From assembly GCA_008638415.1 (NCBI GenBank), contig VWVT01000026.1, positions 1 to 57,094 of the forward strand: DNA of 57,094 nt, in the 5' to 3' direction. Positions 19,586 through 28,173 of this stretch are shown here, one piece after another. Numbering within the stretch: position 1 is the stretch's first letter; every line of letters starts with the position of its first letter. The position numbers and the translations under genes were made by a program. The notes below the pieces were generated by a model that made no database searches, was not told the DNA's origin, and saw nothing but the letters and a program-made list of their open reading frames with translations. Source of the stretch: Nocardiopsis sinuspersici (GTDB lineage Bacteria > Actinomycetota > Actinomycetes > Streptosporangiales > Streptosporangiaceae).

Positions 19586-19591
19586 TAGGTT
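19586..19591 (+). promoter_or_regulatory. -10 element positioned for a leaderless mRNA
   Basis: TAGGTT ends seven bases before the GTG start at 19599, so transcription would begin at or beside the start codon. No usable ribosome binding site is present. This supports a leaderless transcript for the AAA ATPase. Confidence 0.4.
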
Positions 19592-19598
19592 CGAAGGC

Positions 19599-21026
19599 GT
19601 GAGCGCCCTCCTTCCGCCCCCGGCCCCGCCCCCGCTTCCGCGCACCCTCGCGGCGCTGCGCGAGTCCGGGCACGTCCACCGCCCGGTCGCCGCCGAGGTG
19701 CGGGAGAACCTGCTCCGGCGGATGGGCTCCGGGGAGCCCCGCTTCCCGGGGGTGCACGGGTTCGACGCCACCGTGCTGCCGAGGATGGAGCGGGCCCTGC
19801 TGGCCGGACACGACATCGTGCTGCTGGGCGAGCGCGGCCAGGGCAAGACCCGGCTCATCAGGACCCTGACGGCCCTGCTGGACGAGTGGTCCCCGTCGGT
19901 GGCCGGGTGCCCGGTCAACGACCACCCCTACGCGCCGGTCTGCCCGGCGTGCGTGCGCCGTTCGGCCCGGGAGGGCGACGGCCTGCCGGTGGTGTGGCGG
20001 CACCGCGGGGAGCGCTACGGCGAGAAGCTGGCCACGCCCGACACCGGGGTCGGCGAACTGGTGGGCGACGTGGACCCCGCACGGCTGGCGGAGGGTCGCT
20101 CACTGGGTGACCCGGAGACCATCCACTACGGCCTGGTGCCGCGTGCGAACCGGGGCGTGTTCTGCGTCAACGAACTCCCCGACCTGCCCGCGCGGGCCCA
20201 GGTGGCGCTGTTCAACGTGCTGGAGGAGCGCGACCTCCAGGTGCGCGGCTACAGTCTGCGGCTGCCGCTGGACCTGCTGCTGGTGGCGAGCGCGAACCCG
20301 GAGGACTACACCAGCCGGGGACGGATCGTCACCCCGCTCAAGGACCGCTTCGGCGCGCAGGTGCGCACCCACTACCCGCCGGCCCTGGCCGACGAGCTGG
20401 CGCTCATCCGGCAGGAGGCGGCGCTGCCCGAGGGCACGGTGGTGCCCGCGCACCTGCTGGAGGCCGTGGCGCGCTTCACCCGGCTGGTGCGCGCCTCCAG
20501 GAAGGTGGACGCCCGTTCGGGCGTGTCGGTGCGCTTCTCGGTGACGGCGGCCGAGACCGTGGCGGCCTCGGCGCTGCGGCGGGCGGCCCTGTCGGGCGAG
20601 GAGCTCCCGGTGGCGCGGGTGTGCGACCTGCCCGCGGCGGTGGAGCCGCTGCTGGGGAAGGTCGAGTTCGAGATGGACGCTGAGGGCCGCGAGGCCGAGA
20701 TCCTGCACGCGCTGCTGCGCCGGGCGGTGGCGGAGGTGTTCCGCGAGCGCCTGGGCGAGGCGGACCTGTCGCCTCTCAGCGACCGCTTCTCCGGAGGCGG
20801 CACGGTGGAGACCGGCGACCTCGTGGGCGCCGCCGAGCTGCTGCGGCGGGTGGGCGCGGTGCCGGGGCTGGCGACGATGATCGAGCGCGCGGCCCCGGAC
20901 GCCGAGGACGGGCCGCCCACGCCGGGGCTGGCCGCCGCGGTGGTGGAGTTCGCGCTGGAGGGCCTGTACCTGGAGCGTCGGCTGTCCAAGGACACGCTCC
21001 CCGACGGAGGGGTCTACCGCTTCTGA
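19599..21026 (+). CDS. AAA+ ATPase, magnesium-chelatase/MoxR type
   Basis: A 475-residue ATPase. Walker A GERGQGKTRL is at about 70-79; Walker B and the following arginine-finger region include FCVNELPDLPARAQVALFNV; the sensor-1 segment is LLVASANPEDYTSRGR. A cysteine-containing insert, CPVNDHPYAPVCPACVRRS, precedes the Walker B region and could bind zinc. With the VWA-domain gene next door it forms a chelatase-like BchI/BchD pair, but the absence of cobalamin or chlorophyll genes argues against metal insertion as the role; protein remodelling is more likely. GTG 19599 is chosen from the -10 spacing. Confidence 0.8.
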   Translation: MSALLPPPAPPPLPRTLAALRESGHVHRPVAAEVRENLLRRMGSGEPRFPGVHGFDATVLPRMERALLAGHDIVLLGERGQGKTRLIRTLTALLDEWSPSVAGCPVNDHPYAPVCPACVRRSAREGDGLPVVWRHRGERYGEKLATPDTGVGELVGDVDPARLAEGRSLGDPETIHYGLVPRANRGVFCVNELPDLPARAQVALFNVLEERDLQVRGYSLRLPLDLLLVASANPEDYTSRGRIVTPLKDRFGAQVRTHYPPALADELALIRQEAALPEGTVVPAHLLEAVARFTRLVRASRKVDARSGVSVRFSVTAAETVAASALRRAALSGEELPVARVCDLPAAVEPLLGKVEFEMDAEGREAEILHALLRRAVAEVFRERLGEADLSPLSDRFSGGGTVETGDLVGAAELLRRVGAVPGLATMIERAAPDAEDGPPTPGLAAAVVEFALEGLYLERRLSKDTLPDGGVYRF

Positions 21027-21242
21027 CCGGTCGGCCGGAGACGTCGCCGGTGAGCCGCACGAGACCCGGCCATGGACGGTCCTGTACTCATGGGGGGAGT
21101 TCGGGTACCGGGCCTCGCCACGGGTACGGGACCGACGTGTGCGGAGCGGGGCTGTGCGCCTTTCCGGTCACGGCATCGGCGGGACCGTCGGCTTCGGGCC
21201 CGGGAGGGTGTCGGTGCGTGTGTGCATGGGAGGCGAGTGCGT

Positions 21243-22409
21243 GTGAGGTTCCGGTACCGGGCGTACATGGGCGGGCCCGATCCCCTGGCAGACCCCGACC
21301 CGCCGCCCGAGGAGGCCGTGGCCGCGGCGCGTGAGCTCCTGGCGCTGGTGGCCTCCGGGTCCGCCCTCTGGTCCGGGGCCGCTTCCTTCTCCGAGGAGGA
21401 CCGGCTGGAACTGGCCGCCCTGACGGGATCCCTGTCCCGGTACGCCGACGGCGACCGCGGCGCCCTCGACGAGGTGGACGCCGTCGCCGTGGGGCGCCTG
21501 CTGGACCGGTTGCCGGGCCGGGAGGCCGGGCGGGCCCTGGCGCGCCTGGACGAGGCCGACCACGGCCTGAGCCCCCGAGAGCTGCGCCGCCTGGGCGAGG
21601 TGGCCCTGCGCGACGCCGGACTCCCCCGGCGCGGGCGGGGCGCCCGCGGCGGCGTCCACCGCGGCGGTACCGCGCCCGGCGGCGAGCCCACCGGTTCCTC
21701 CCTGCCCCTCGGCGAGGACGGTGACCGGCCCCTGGACGCGGTCGCGACCGTGCGCGAGGCCGCGCTGCGCCGGTCCCGCCCCGGTGAGCGGGACGTGGTG
21801 CTGCGCGCCGAGGACGTGCGGGTGGTGGAGGCCGAGCCCTCGGAGGCCGCCGCCGTGTCTTTGCTGGTGGACCTGTCCCACTCGATGGCGGCCCGGTCCC
21901 TGCACGAGGCCGCCACCCGGACGGCGCTGGCCCTGCACGCCCTGGTGTCCACGTACCGCCCGCAGGACCGGCTGCACCTGGTCGGTTTCGGGGAGCGGGC
22001 CCGGGAGCTGTCCCCGGGCGAGCTGGTGGCCCACGACTGGCACAGGGTCCCGGGCACGAACCTGCACCACGCGCTGCGGCTGGCCCGCGCCCACCTGCGG
22101 CGCCACGGCGACCTGCGCCCGCAGGTGCTGGTGGTCACCGACGGCGAGCCCACCGCCCATCTGGGCGAGGACGGCGACGCCCGGTTCTCCTGGCCCCCGG
22201 CCCCGCGCACGGTGGAGCTGACCGTCGCCGAACTGGACGCGGTCCTGGGCGCGGGCGCGGAGGTGACCTTCTTCCTGCTGGCGGACGATCCCCGGCTGCG
22301 CGCCTTCCAGGCCCTGGTGGAGCGGCGTCGCGGCGTGCGGGTGGTGCACGCCGGCGCCGACGAGCTGGGGGCCCTGGTGGTGGACCGCTACCTGGACCGT
22401 CCCCGCTAG
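21243..22409 (+). CDS. VWA-domain protein paired with the AAA+ ATPase
   Basis: A 388-residue protein with an N-terminal helical region rich in Ala/Arg and a C-terminal von Willebrand A domain. The MIDAS motif is DLSHS in LLVDLSHSMAARS; the second threonine is in PGTNLHHAL and the third acidic position in VVTDGEPTAH. Such proteins work with MoxR/chelatase-type ATPases. The start is GTG 21243, with GGGAGG nine bases upstream; an upstream GTG (21237) and an ATG at residue 9 are alternatives. The 216-bp gap after the ATPase gene holds no gene. Confidence 0.8.
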   Translation: MRFRYRAYMGGPDPLADPDPPPEEAVAAARELLALVASGSALWSGAASFSEEDRLELAALTGSLSRYADGDRGALDEVDAVAVGRLLDRLPGREAGRALARLDEADHGLSPRELRRLGEVALRDAGLPRRGRGARGGVHRGGTAPGGEPTGSSLPLGEDGDRPLDAVATVREAALRRSRPGERDVVLRAEDVRVVEAEPSEAAAVSLLVDLSHSMAARSLHEAATRTALALHALVSTYRPQDRLHLVGFGERARELSPGELVAHDWHRVPGTNLHHALRLARAHLRRHGDLRPQVLVVTDGEPTAHLGEDGDARFSWPPAPRTVELTVAELDAVLGAGAEVTFFLLADDPRLRAFQALVERRRGVRVVHAGADELGALVVDRYLDRPR

Positions 22410-22448
22410 GCCGTCGGCCCGTCCGCCACCGCACGGGCCGGGGACGGG

Positions 22449-23258
22449 TCAGCGTTCGAAGATGTTGACGTCGGAGGCCAGGACCAGCAGTTCCTCGGGT
22501 GCCTCACCGCCGGAGTAGAGCAGCTGGTGCCGGTTGGCGGGCATGACCGTCTCGGTGAACCGCAGCGGGCGCTCGCCCTCGTAGACCACCCGTTCCTGGA
22601 CCAGCAGGGGGATGCCCGGCCCCAGGCCGAAGGAGTCGGCCTCGCTCTGGGACGGCATCCGGGCGCCGACGATGTCCCAGTTCCACTCCTCCCGGAGGCC
22701 CAGGGACCGCAGGACCGCGGTCACCCCCTCCTCCAGGGGCTCAGGGGACATGAGCGGAGTGTTGCCGGCAATGTCGTACGGGAAGTAGGTGACCTGGGAC
22801 TGCCACAGGCCGCCCTCGACGAACCGGTCGGAGGAGCGGATGACGACCAGGTCCCCGCGCGCGGCCTCCCCCACCTCGTGGCGCAGCCGCTTGGCCACCT
22901 TGGGCCGCATGGTGTCCAGGCTGACCTTGACCTTCTCCTGGACCTGGTGGTACCCGGACTCCCGCAGGTGGGGCTGGTAGCCGGCCTTGAAGCGCTCGGA
23001 GTCGCCGCCGCCCGTGACGGGGGTGGCCAGGTGGACGATGGGCCGGTGGTCGGCGACGAAGGCCCCCCGTCCGGCACGGATGGCGATGCGCCCCTCGTCC
23101 TGGAGGATGCGCATCCCCAGGCGCGCGGTGGCACGGGAGACGTCGAGCTGCTCGGCGAGCTCCTCCTCCCCCGGAAGCCGCTCACCCGGCCCGTACTCTC
23201 CCCTGGCCAGCGCCTCGCGCAGGTGGTCGGCGACAACCGTCTTCCTCGACGTGCTCAT
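22449..23258 (-). CDS. GntR/HutC-family repressor with UTRA domain
   Basis: A 269-residue regulator. The winged helix (about 1-68) includes GERLPGEEELAEQLDVSRAT and the recognition helix region RLGMRILQDEG. The UTRA ligand-binding domain covers the remainder. It lies eight bases downstream of a second GntR regulator on the same strand, in a two-gene operon. The effector is unknown; DasR, an N-acetylglucosamine regulator, is one example of this subfamily. Confidence 0.9.
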   Translation of the reverse strand: MSTSRKTVVADHLREALARGEYGPGERLPGEEELAEQLDVSRATARLGMRILQDEGRIAIRAGRGAFVADHRPIVHLATPVTGGGDSERFKAGYQPHLRESGYHQVQEKVKVSLDTMRPKVAKRLRHEVGEAARGDLVVIRSSDRFVEGGLWQSQVTYFPYDIAGNTPLMSPEPLEEGVTAVLRSLGLREEWNWDIVGARMPSQSEADSFGLGPGIPLLVQERVVYEGERPLRFTETVMPANRHQLLYSGGEAPEELLVLASDVNIFER

Positions 23259-23266
23259 GCGTGTGC

Positions 23267-23998
23267 TCAGTCCCGGTGGTAGGCGTTCATGTTGCCGTGC
23301 TCGTACTGGTAGCGGATGCTGTGGCCCGCGTAGACGGTGTGCACCAGCCGGATCGGTCGCTCCTCGGACAGGTCGGTCCGGTGGACGGTCAGCACCGGGA
23401 CCCCGGGCGGGAGTTCGAGCTGGCCGCCCTCCTGCGGGCTGGGCATGCGGGCCTCCAGCTCGTCGACGAACCCGGCCTGGCGCTGCCCGTGCTCCGCCAG
23501 CACCGCCAGGGCGCTCTCGACGTCCTCGGGCAGCATGAGCGGGGTGCCCTCGACGAGGTCCATGGGGTAGTAGGCGGAGCTGATGGAAGCCGAGACCTCC
23601 CCGGAGAACCGGTACATGCGGCGGACGACCGTCATGTCGCCCTCGGGGACGCGCAGGCGGCTGGCGATGTCGGGGGTGGCGCTGAGGATCTGGAGTTCCT
23701 CCAGGACCTGCCCGGCCATGCCGGACTCGTTGAGGCCGCCGGAGCCGCCCCTGCTGCGGTTGGCGTGGAAGGTCTCGGGGACGACGTCCTGGACGAAGTG
23801 CCCGCGGCCGGGACGGCTGATGATCAGCCCCTGGTTGCGCAGCATGCCCAGGGCCAGCCTGATCGTGTTGCGCGACGCCGCGAAGCGCTCCTCCAACTGC
23901 TTCTCCGAGGGCAACTGACCGCCCCGGGGCAAGACTCCCTCCTGCACCTCACGCCTCAGGATCCGAGCGATCTGTCGATATCTGCTTTCAGCCCGCAT
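23267..23998 (-). CDS. GntR-family regulator with UTRA domain
   Basis: A 243-residue regulator of the same class as the next gene. The winged helix is at about 5-70 (LPSEKQLEERFAASRNTIRLAL), with UTRA-type residues VEGTPLMLPEDV later. The start is ATG 23998. Its promoter region carries a CTTGT/ACAAG palindrome and TTGGTCTAGT, both typical of GntR operators, suggesting autoregulation. The two regulators share weak similarity and may have arisen by an old duplication. Confidence 0.9.
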   Translation of the reverse strand: MRAESRYRQIARILRREVQEGVLPRGGQLPSEKQLEERFAASRNTIRLALGMLRNQGLIISRPGRGHFVQDVVPETFHANRSRGGSGGLNESGMAGQVLEELQILSATPDIASRLRVPEGDMTVVRRMYRFSGEVSASISSAYYPMDLVEGTPLMLPEDVESALAVLAEHGQRQAGFVDELEARMPSPQEGGQLELPPGVPVLTVHRTDLSEERPIRLVHTVYAGHSIRYQYEHGNMNAYHRD

Positions 23999-24018
23999 AC
24001 ATCAGTCCTCGCCGGGGT

Positions 24019-24050
24019 ACTAGACCAACAACCTAGCTTGTACCAACAAG
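24019..24050 (-). promoter_or_regulatory. GntR-type operators upstream of the regulator pair
   Basis: On the minus strand the region contains TTGGTCTAGT (24028-24019), the core of a DasR-type site, and CTTGTTGGTACAAG (24050-24037), a 5-4-5 palindrome. Two TTGTTGG direct repeats also occur. A further ACCAGA/TCTGGT inverted repeat lies at about 24062-24085. These are plausible autoregulatory sites for the adjacent GntR proteins. Confidence 0.4.
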
Positions 24051-24312
24051 GTGATCGGTACACCAGACGAACAGGTCCATCTGGTCAGCATGAACCCATC
24101 TTAGATGAAGGCCACCCTAAGTACACGGTTCCGCGGCCGGGAGGACCTACGAGAAGGGAAGAACCAACGGTCCCCGTCACTTCGACCCAGGCGCCTGACC
24201 CCAGCGCAACACCTTGATTGGAACCGCATCAGGTGAGACACCGCGCAACGTCCCCTCGCTCGGCCGGGGGGCGCACAGAACGCAGATAGGAACCTCCCCC
24301 AAGGAGAACAGA

Positions 24313-24582
24313 ATGATCCCCATCCTCATCGCGCTGGTCGGAGTCGTGCTCCTGGGACTGGCCACCGGGTTCTTCCTCGCCGTCTCCATCGGCATCCGCC
24401 GCCGGGACAGCCGGGGCACCTACCGCTCGCTGCGCGACGACGAGGAGAGCACTCCCCTCTCCCGCACCGGAAGCCTCGTGGTGGGGCTGCGCTTCCGCGA
24501 CGGCGGGCACACCGCCCCCGACCCGGACCACGCCCCCTCCGGCCGCGTTCCCTCCTCCGGCCGCACGCCCACTCCGGTCTGA
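24313..24582 (+). CDS. Small membrane protein, unknown function
   Basis: An 89-residue protein with one or two N-terminal hydrophobic segments (IPILIALVGVVLLGLATGFF, about 2-27) and a charged tail. The ATG at 24313 has AAGGAG upstream. The family is not recognised. A hairpin terminator follows 18 bp after the stop. Confidence 0.65.
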   Translation: MIPILIALVGVVLLGLATGFFLAVSIGIRRRDSRGTYRSLRDDEESTPLSRTGSLVVGLRFRDGGHTAPDPDHAPSGRVPSSGRTPTPV

Positions 24583-24599
24583 CCCGGGAAACAGCGAAA

Positions 24600-24622
24600 C
24601 GGCGCCGCAGAGCACGGCGCCG
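24600..24622 (+). terminator. Hairpin terminator after the small membrane-protein gene
   Basis: CGGCGCCG occurs twice (24600-24607 and 24615-24622) around a 7-nt loop; the arms are self-complementary. A second hairpin, GGGCC/GGCCC, lies near 24781-24793. Confidence 0.55.
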
Positions 24623-24792
24623 CACGGGATGAGCACTACCTGGTACCGGGGACGAGCCGCGACGGGTCCGGCAGCGCGGCCGGGAACCCGCGCGGCACAC
24701 GACCGGGTGGGAGCCCCCGCCGACGTCCGGGCAGGCGCCGGGCGGGGCCGGCACACGGCCTCCGCGCCCTCCGTACTTCCGGGCCTTCGGCC

Positions 24793-24981
24793 CCGGGCCT
24801 CCAAGCCGTGTTTCCTTGAAGCTCCGCCCGCTTCACCTCGTGCCCGGACGCCGCAGGCACGGGAACCCCTGGTCCCTACGGTGCGCCCGCCCATACCTCA
24901 CGGGCGCACCCGCGCGACCTCCGGCAGCCCCGTCGGCGCCCCCGCTCCCGGCGGCACAGGACCGGGTCCACCGAACAGAAC
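24793..24981 (-). repeat. Dispersed hairpin element, copy 1
   Basis: A full-length copy in minus orientation, starting next to the stop codon of the cystathionine synthase/lyase gene. It contains GGAGG, a 7-nt spacer, a perfect 10-bp stem (GGTGCGCCCG/CGGGCGCACC at 24901-24910 and 24880-24889) with an 11-nt loop, then CCAGGGGTTCCCG and GGCGTCCG. It is related to the copies at 27130, 34047, 35335, 39090, 39224 and 54151. Confidence 0.75.
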
Positions 24982-26127
24982 CTAGCCCTCCAGGGCCCTC
25001 AGCAGGTCGGCCACCAGGTCGTCAGCGGACTCGATGCCCACGGAGATCCGCACCAGGTCGGCCGGAACCTCCAGCGTGGAGCCCGCGGTGGACGCGTGCG
25101 TCATCCGCCCGGGGTGCTCGATCAGGGACTCCACACCGCCCAGGGACTCACCGAGGGTGAAGACCTCGGTCCGCTCACACAGGGCCAGCGCCGCCTTCTC
25201 CCCGTCGCGCAGGGCGAAGGAGACCATCCCGCCGAAGGACCTCATCTGCCGTTCGGCGGTCTTGTGCCCCGGGTGGCCCTCCAGTCCGGGGTAGAACACC
25301 TTCCGCACCGCCGGGTGGTCCTCCAGCGCGGCCACGACCCGCTCGGCGTTGGCGCTGTGGCGGTCCATGCGCACGCCCAGGGTCTTCGCGCCGCGCAGGG
25401 TCAGCCAGGAGTCGAACGGGCCCGGGATGGCGCCCATGGTGTTCTGGTGGAAGGCCAGGCGCTCGCCCAGCTCGGCGTCGGAGACCACCAGCGCTCCCCC
25501 GACCACGTCGGAGTGCCCGCCCAGGTACTTGGTGGTGGAGTGCACGACCACGTCCGCGCCCAGGGTCAGCGGCTGCTGGAGGTAGGGCGAGGCGAAGGTG
25601 TTGTCGACCACGTGCAGGGCGCCGGCGTCGTGCGCGATCTGGGCGACGGCCTCGATGTCGGTGATGTTGAGCAGCGGGTTGGTGGGCGTCTCGGTCCACA
25701 CGACCCTGGTCTCGGGCCGGACGGCCGCGCGCACCGCCTCGGGGTCGGACTGGTCGACGGCGTCCCACCGCACACCCCAGCGCTCGACCACCTTGGAGAC
25801 CAGGCGGAAGGTACCGCCGTAGGCGTCGCCGGGGATGATGATGTGGTCGCCGGGCGAGAGGACCGTGCGCAGCAGGGTGTCCTCGGCGGCCATGCCCGAG
25901 GCGAACGCCAGGCCGCGTGTTCCGGACTCCAGGGCGGCCAGGCACTCCTCCAGGGCCGCGCGCGTGGGGTTGCCGGTGCGCGAGTACTCGTAGCCCTGGC
26001 GCAGACCGCCCACGCCGTCCTGGGCGTAGGTGCTGGTCTGGTAGATCGGCACCACCACGGACCCGGTGCCGGCGTCCGGCTCCTGCCCCGCGTGGATGGC
26101 CAGCGTTTCAAACCCGTCGAACTTCAT
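24982..26127 (-). CDS. metB: Cystathionine gamma-synthase/gamma-lyase (PLP enzyme)
   Basis: A 381-residue PLP-dependent transsulfuration enzyme. The Schiff-base lysine is Lys200 in HSTTKYLGGHSD; TTYAQ-like and YSRTGNPTRAALE segments near 33-60 are typical. As cystathionine gamma-synthase it would make cystathionine from O-acyl-homoserine and cysteine; as gamma-lyase it would release cysteine. The nearby cystathionine beta-synthase makes reverse transsulfuration (lyase) attractive; sequence does not decide. The start at ATG 26127 has no ribosome binding site, but TATTGT ends six bases upstream, so a leaderless transcript is likely. Confidence 0.9.
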   Translation of the reverse strand: MKFDGFETLAIHAGQEPDAGTGSVVVPIYQTSTYAQDGVGGLRQGYEYSRTGNPTRAALEECLAALESGTRGLAFASGMAAEDTLLRTVLSPGDHIIIPGDAYGGTFRLVSKVVERWGVRWDAVDQSDPEAVRAAVRPETRVVWTETPTNPLLNITDIEAVAQIAHDAGALHVVDNTFASPYLQQPLTLGADVVVHSTTKYLGGHSDVVGGALVVSDAELGERLAFHQNTMGAIPGPFDSWLTLRGAKTLGVRMDRHSANAERVVAALEDHPAVRKVFYPGLEGHPGHKTAERQMRSFGGMVSFALRDGEKAALALCERTEVFTLGESLGGVESLIEHPGRMTHASTAGSTLEVPADLVRISVGIESADDLVADLLRALEG

Positions 26128-26262
26128 GGGGCCACAATAGTGCCCTCCGATCTCCCCGTTCCCGCTTTCCGTCCGTGCGGTGGCGCGTGCGGGCGGGATC
26201 ACCCCGCACCCGGCTCCGCGGGAGGCGGTCGGCGACCCGATCACGGCCACGACTCCAGGACC

Positions 26263-26284
26263 GGTATAGTATGGACGGTATAGT
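26263..26284 (+). promoter_or_regulatory. Direct repeat GGTATAGT upstream of the aminopeptidase
   Basis: Two copies of GGTATAGT (26263-26270 and 26277-26284), 14 bp apart. Each contains a -10-like TATAGT. The second could be the functional -10, 26 bp upstream of the ATG, and the repetition may be a regulator site. Confidence 0.4.
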
Positions 26285-26310
26285 TATTGGTTGCGCGAGA
26301 GAGGCGCCGC

Positions 26311-27093
26311 ATGATCGAGATCCTGAAACCCGCCGAGCTGGCCCGAGCGAAGGACACGGGCGCCCTGGTCGCCGACATCCTGCGGACGGTGAAGAGCCGT
26401 AGCACGGCCGGCACGAACCTCCTGGACATCGACCGGTGGGCCGAGGCCATGATCGTCGAGGCGGGAGCGCAGTCCTGCTACGTCGACTACGAGCCGTCCT
26501 TCGGACGCGGCCCGTTCGGCCACCACATCTGCACGGGCGTCAACGACGCCGTGCTCCACGGACGGCCCTACGACTACACGCTCGCCGACGGCGACCTGCT
26601 GTCGCTCGACCTCGCCGTCTCCCAGGACGGAGTCGCCGCGGACGCCGCCATCAGCTTCGTCGTGGGCGGGTCCGAGCCCCCGGAGAGCGTCGCGCTGATC
26701 AGCGCGACCGAACGCGCGCTGGACGCGGGGATCGCCGCCGCCGGCCCCGGGGCCCGCGTCGGAGACGTCTCCCACGCCATCGGCTCGGTCCTCAGCGAGG
26801 CGGGGTACCCGGTCAACACCGAGTTCGGAGGTCACGGCATCGGATCGACGATGCACCAGGACCCGCACGTTCCCAACACCGGACGGCCCGGCCGCGGGTA
26901 CAGGCTGCGACCCGGGCTGATGCTGGCGCTGGAGCCGTGGGTCATGGCGGACACCGCCGAGCTCGTCACCGACGCCGACGGCTGGACCCTCCGAAGCGCG
27001 ACAGGCTGCCGGACGGCGCACAGCGAGCACACGATCGCCATCACCGGCGACGGAGCCGAGATCCTCACCCTGCCGAGTCGGGCGCGACCGTGA
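26311..27093 (+). CDS. map: Type I methionine aminopeptidase
   Basis: A 260-residue M24 family metallopeptidase that removes N-terminal methionine. The metal ligands are visible: two aspartates in SLDLAVSQDGVAADAA, His in GGHGIGSTMHQDP, Glu in LALEPW and Glu in AHSEHT. The start is ATG 26311 with GAGAGG upstream. Actinobacteria often carry several Map paralogues; this one is not next to the secY-adk cluster, so it is probably a secondary copy. Confidence 0.9.
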   Translation: MIEILKPAELARAKDTGALVADILRTVKSRSTAGTNLLDIDRWAEAMIVEAGAQSCYVDYEPSFGRGPFGHHICTGVNDAVLHGRPYDYTLADGDLLSLDLAVSQDGVAADAAISFVVGGSEPPESVALISATERALDAGIAAAGPGARVGDVSHAIGSVLSEAGYPVNTEFGGHGIGSTMHQDPHVPNTGRPGRGYRLRPGLMLALEPWVMADTAELVTDADGWTLRSATGCRTAHSEHTIAITGDGAEILTLPSRARP

Positions 27094-27129
27094 GCACGCC
27101 CCGACCGGTGCGGCCGGGCCGTCTTCCTC

Positions 27130-27292
27130 GGAGCCGCGCCGCGCCTCGCCTCGTACTCGGACGCCGAGGGTACGGGGCCCTCGGCCCCCGCGGCGGGCCC
27201 GCTCGTGTCTTCACGGGCGCACCCGCGGGACCTCCGGCAGCCCCGTCGGCGCCCCGCTCCCGGCGGCACGGGACCGGGTCCGCCAACAGGAC
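27130..27292 (-). repeat. Dispersed hairpin element, copy 2
   Basis: The copy starts directly after the stop of the acyltransferase gene (27293) and runs leftwards. The conserved box ending GGAGG, the 7-nt spacer and GGCGTCCG are kept. The stem (27214-27223 with 27192-27201) has two mismatches and a 12-nt loop, so this copy looks degenerate. Its left boundary near 27130 is approximate. Confidence 0.7.
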
Positions 27293-28033
27293 CTAGGCGG
27301 GCGGGAAGTGGGTGGACGAGCCGGGCCGGGGCGGCTCGGCGGGAACCTCCGGAGGCAGGCCGGTGACCGGGGTGGGCACCCGCGTGGGGGTCCCGTTCTC
27401 GCGTAGTGGCGGCTCCCAGCCCAGTTCGGGGTCGTGGGTGCGCACGACCTTGCCGGGCACGCCCGCGAGGACCGCGTGGTCGGGGTAGGTTCCGGGCCTC
27501 ACCACGGTGCCCGCCGCCACGACCGAGTTGCGCCCCAGGTGCACGCCGGGGAGGATCACCGCGTTCGCGCCGATCCAGCTTCCTGCGCCGATGCTGACCG
27601 GGTCGTCCACCGGCCACTGGAGACCGACGGGGACCTCGGTGTTGCCGTAGGCGTGGTTCTGGTCGGTGATGTAGACGTAGGGGCCGGTGTACACGTGGTC
27701 GCCGATGTCGACGGACTTGTGGGCGACGATGTGCGAGCCCCGCCCGATGGCGCAGCCGGAGCCGATCCGCACGACCGTGCCCGGGCCGAGGTCGTAGTCG
27801 GGTCCCATCCCGGCGGCGAGGGTCATGTCCCCGCCCAGGACGGTGTGCACGCCGATCTCGATCCAGGGCTCGCCGTAGAGGGTGGCCGTGGGAAAGGCGA
27901 TCGCGGAACCCGTACCGAAGCGCGCGAACCTGCGGGCCGCCTTGGAGTCGGCCCGGATTTCGGCCTTGGTCCGGGCGTACGACCAGATGGAGCGGATGAT
28001 CCAGGACAACAGCCGCGACACGCGTGCTCCCAT
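27293..28033 (-). CDS. Hexapeptide-repeat acyltransferase
   Basis: A 246-residue left-handed beta-helix acyltransferase. Hexapeptide-like repeats run from about 60 to 190 (IGSGCAIGRGSHIVAHKSVDIG), and the active-site-like histidine is in DQNHAYGN. The C-terminus is a Pro-rich tail. It resembles maltose/chloramphenicol O-acetyltransferase relatives; the acceptor is unknown. The start is ATG 28033. A 14-bp palindrome overlaps its ribosome binding site. Confidence 0.85.
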   Translation of the reverse strand: MGARVSRLLSWIIRSIWSYARTKAEIRADSKAARRFARFGTGSAIAFPTATLYGEPWIEIGVHTVLGGDMTLAAGMGPDYDLGPGTVVRIGSGCAIGRGSHIVAHKSVDIGDHVYTGPYVYITDQNHAYGNTEVPVGLQWPVDDPVSIGAGSWIGANAVILPGVHLGRNSVVAAGTVVRPGTYPDHAVLAGVPGKVVRTHDPELGWEPPLRENGTPTRVPTPVTGLPPEVPAEPPRPGSSTHFPPA

Positions 28034-28036
28034 TTA

Positions 28037-28050
28037 TTACCTACCAGTAA
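28037..28050. promoter_or_regulatory. Palindromic operator TTACCTACCAGTAA
   Basis: A 14-bp inverted repeat four bases upstream of the acyltransferase ATG. On the gene's strand it reads TTACTGGTAGGTAA and differs by one base from the palindrome upstream of the thiolase gene (30989-31002). It is probably a site for a TetR-like repressor, which would block translation initiation or transcription here. Confidence 0.5.
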
Positions 28051-28173
28051 CTGTCGCGAACATTAGCAGTGTCCGAGTATGCGATGACATGTCCGGGCGG
28101 CATGCGGCGGGGCCCGAATCGCGTTCGGTTCGAGCGCGTTCCGGGCCCCGTCGCGGGGTGCGTGCGGCCGGCC

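Noticed and set aside
19599..22409. Magnesium or cobalt chelatase
   Set aside because: No porphyrin or cobalamin genes are nearby, and the pair is more like a MoxR/VWA system.
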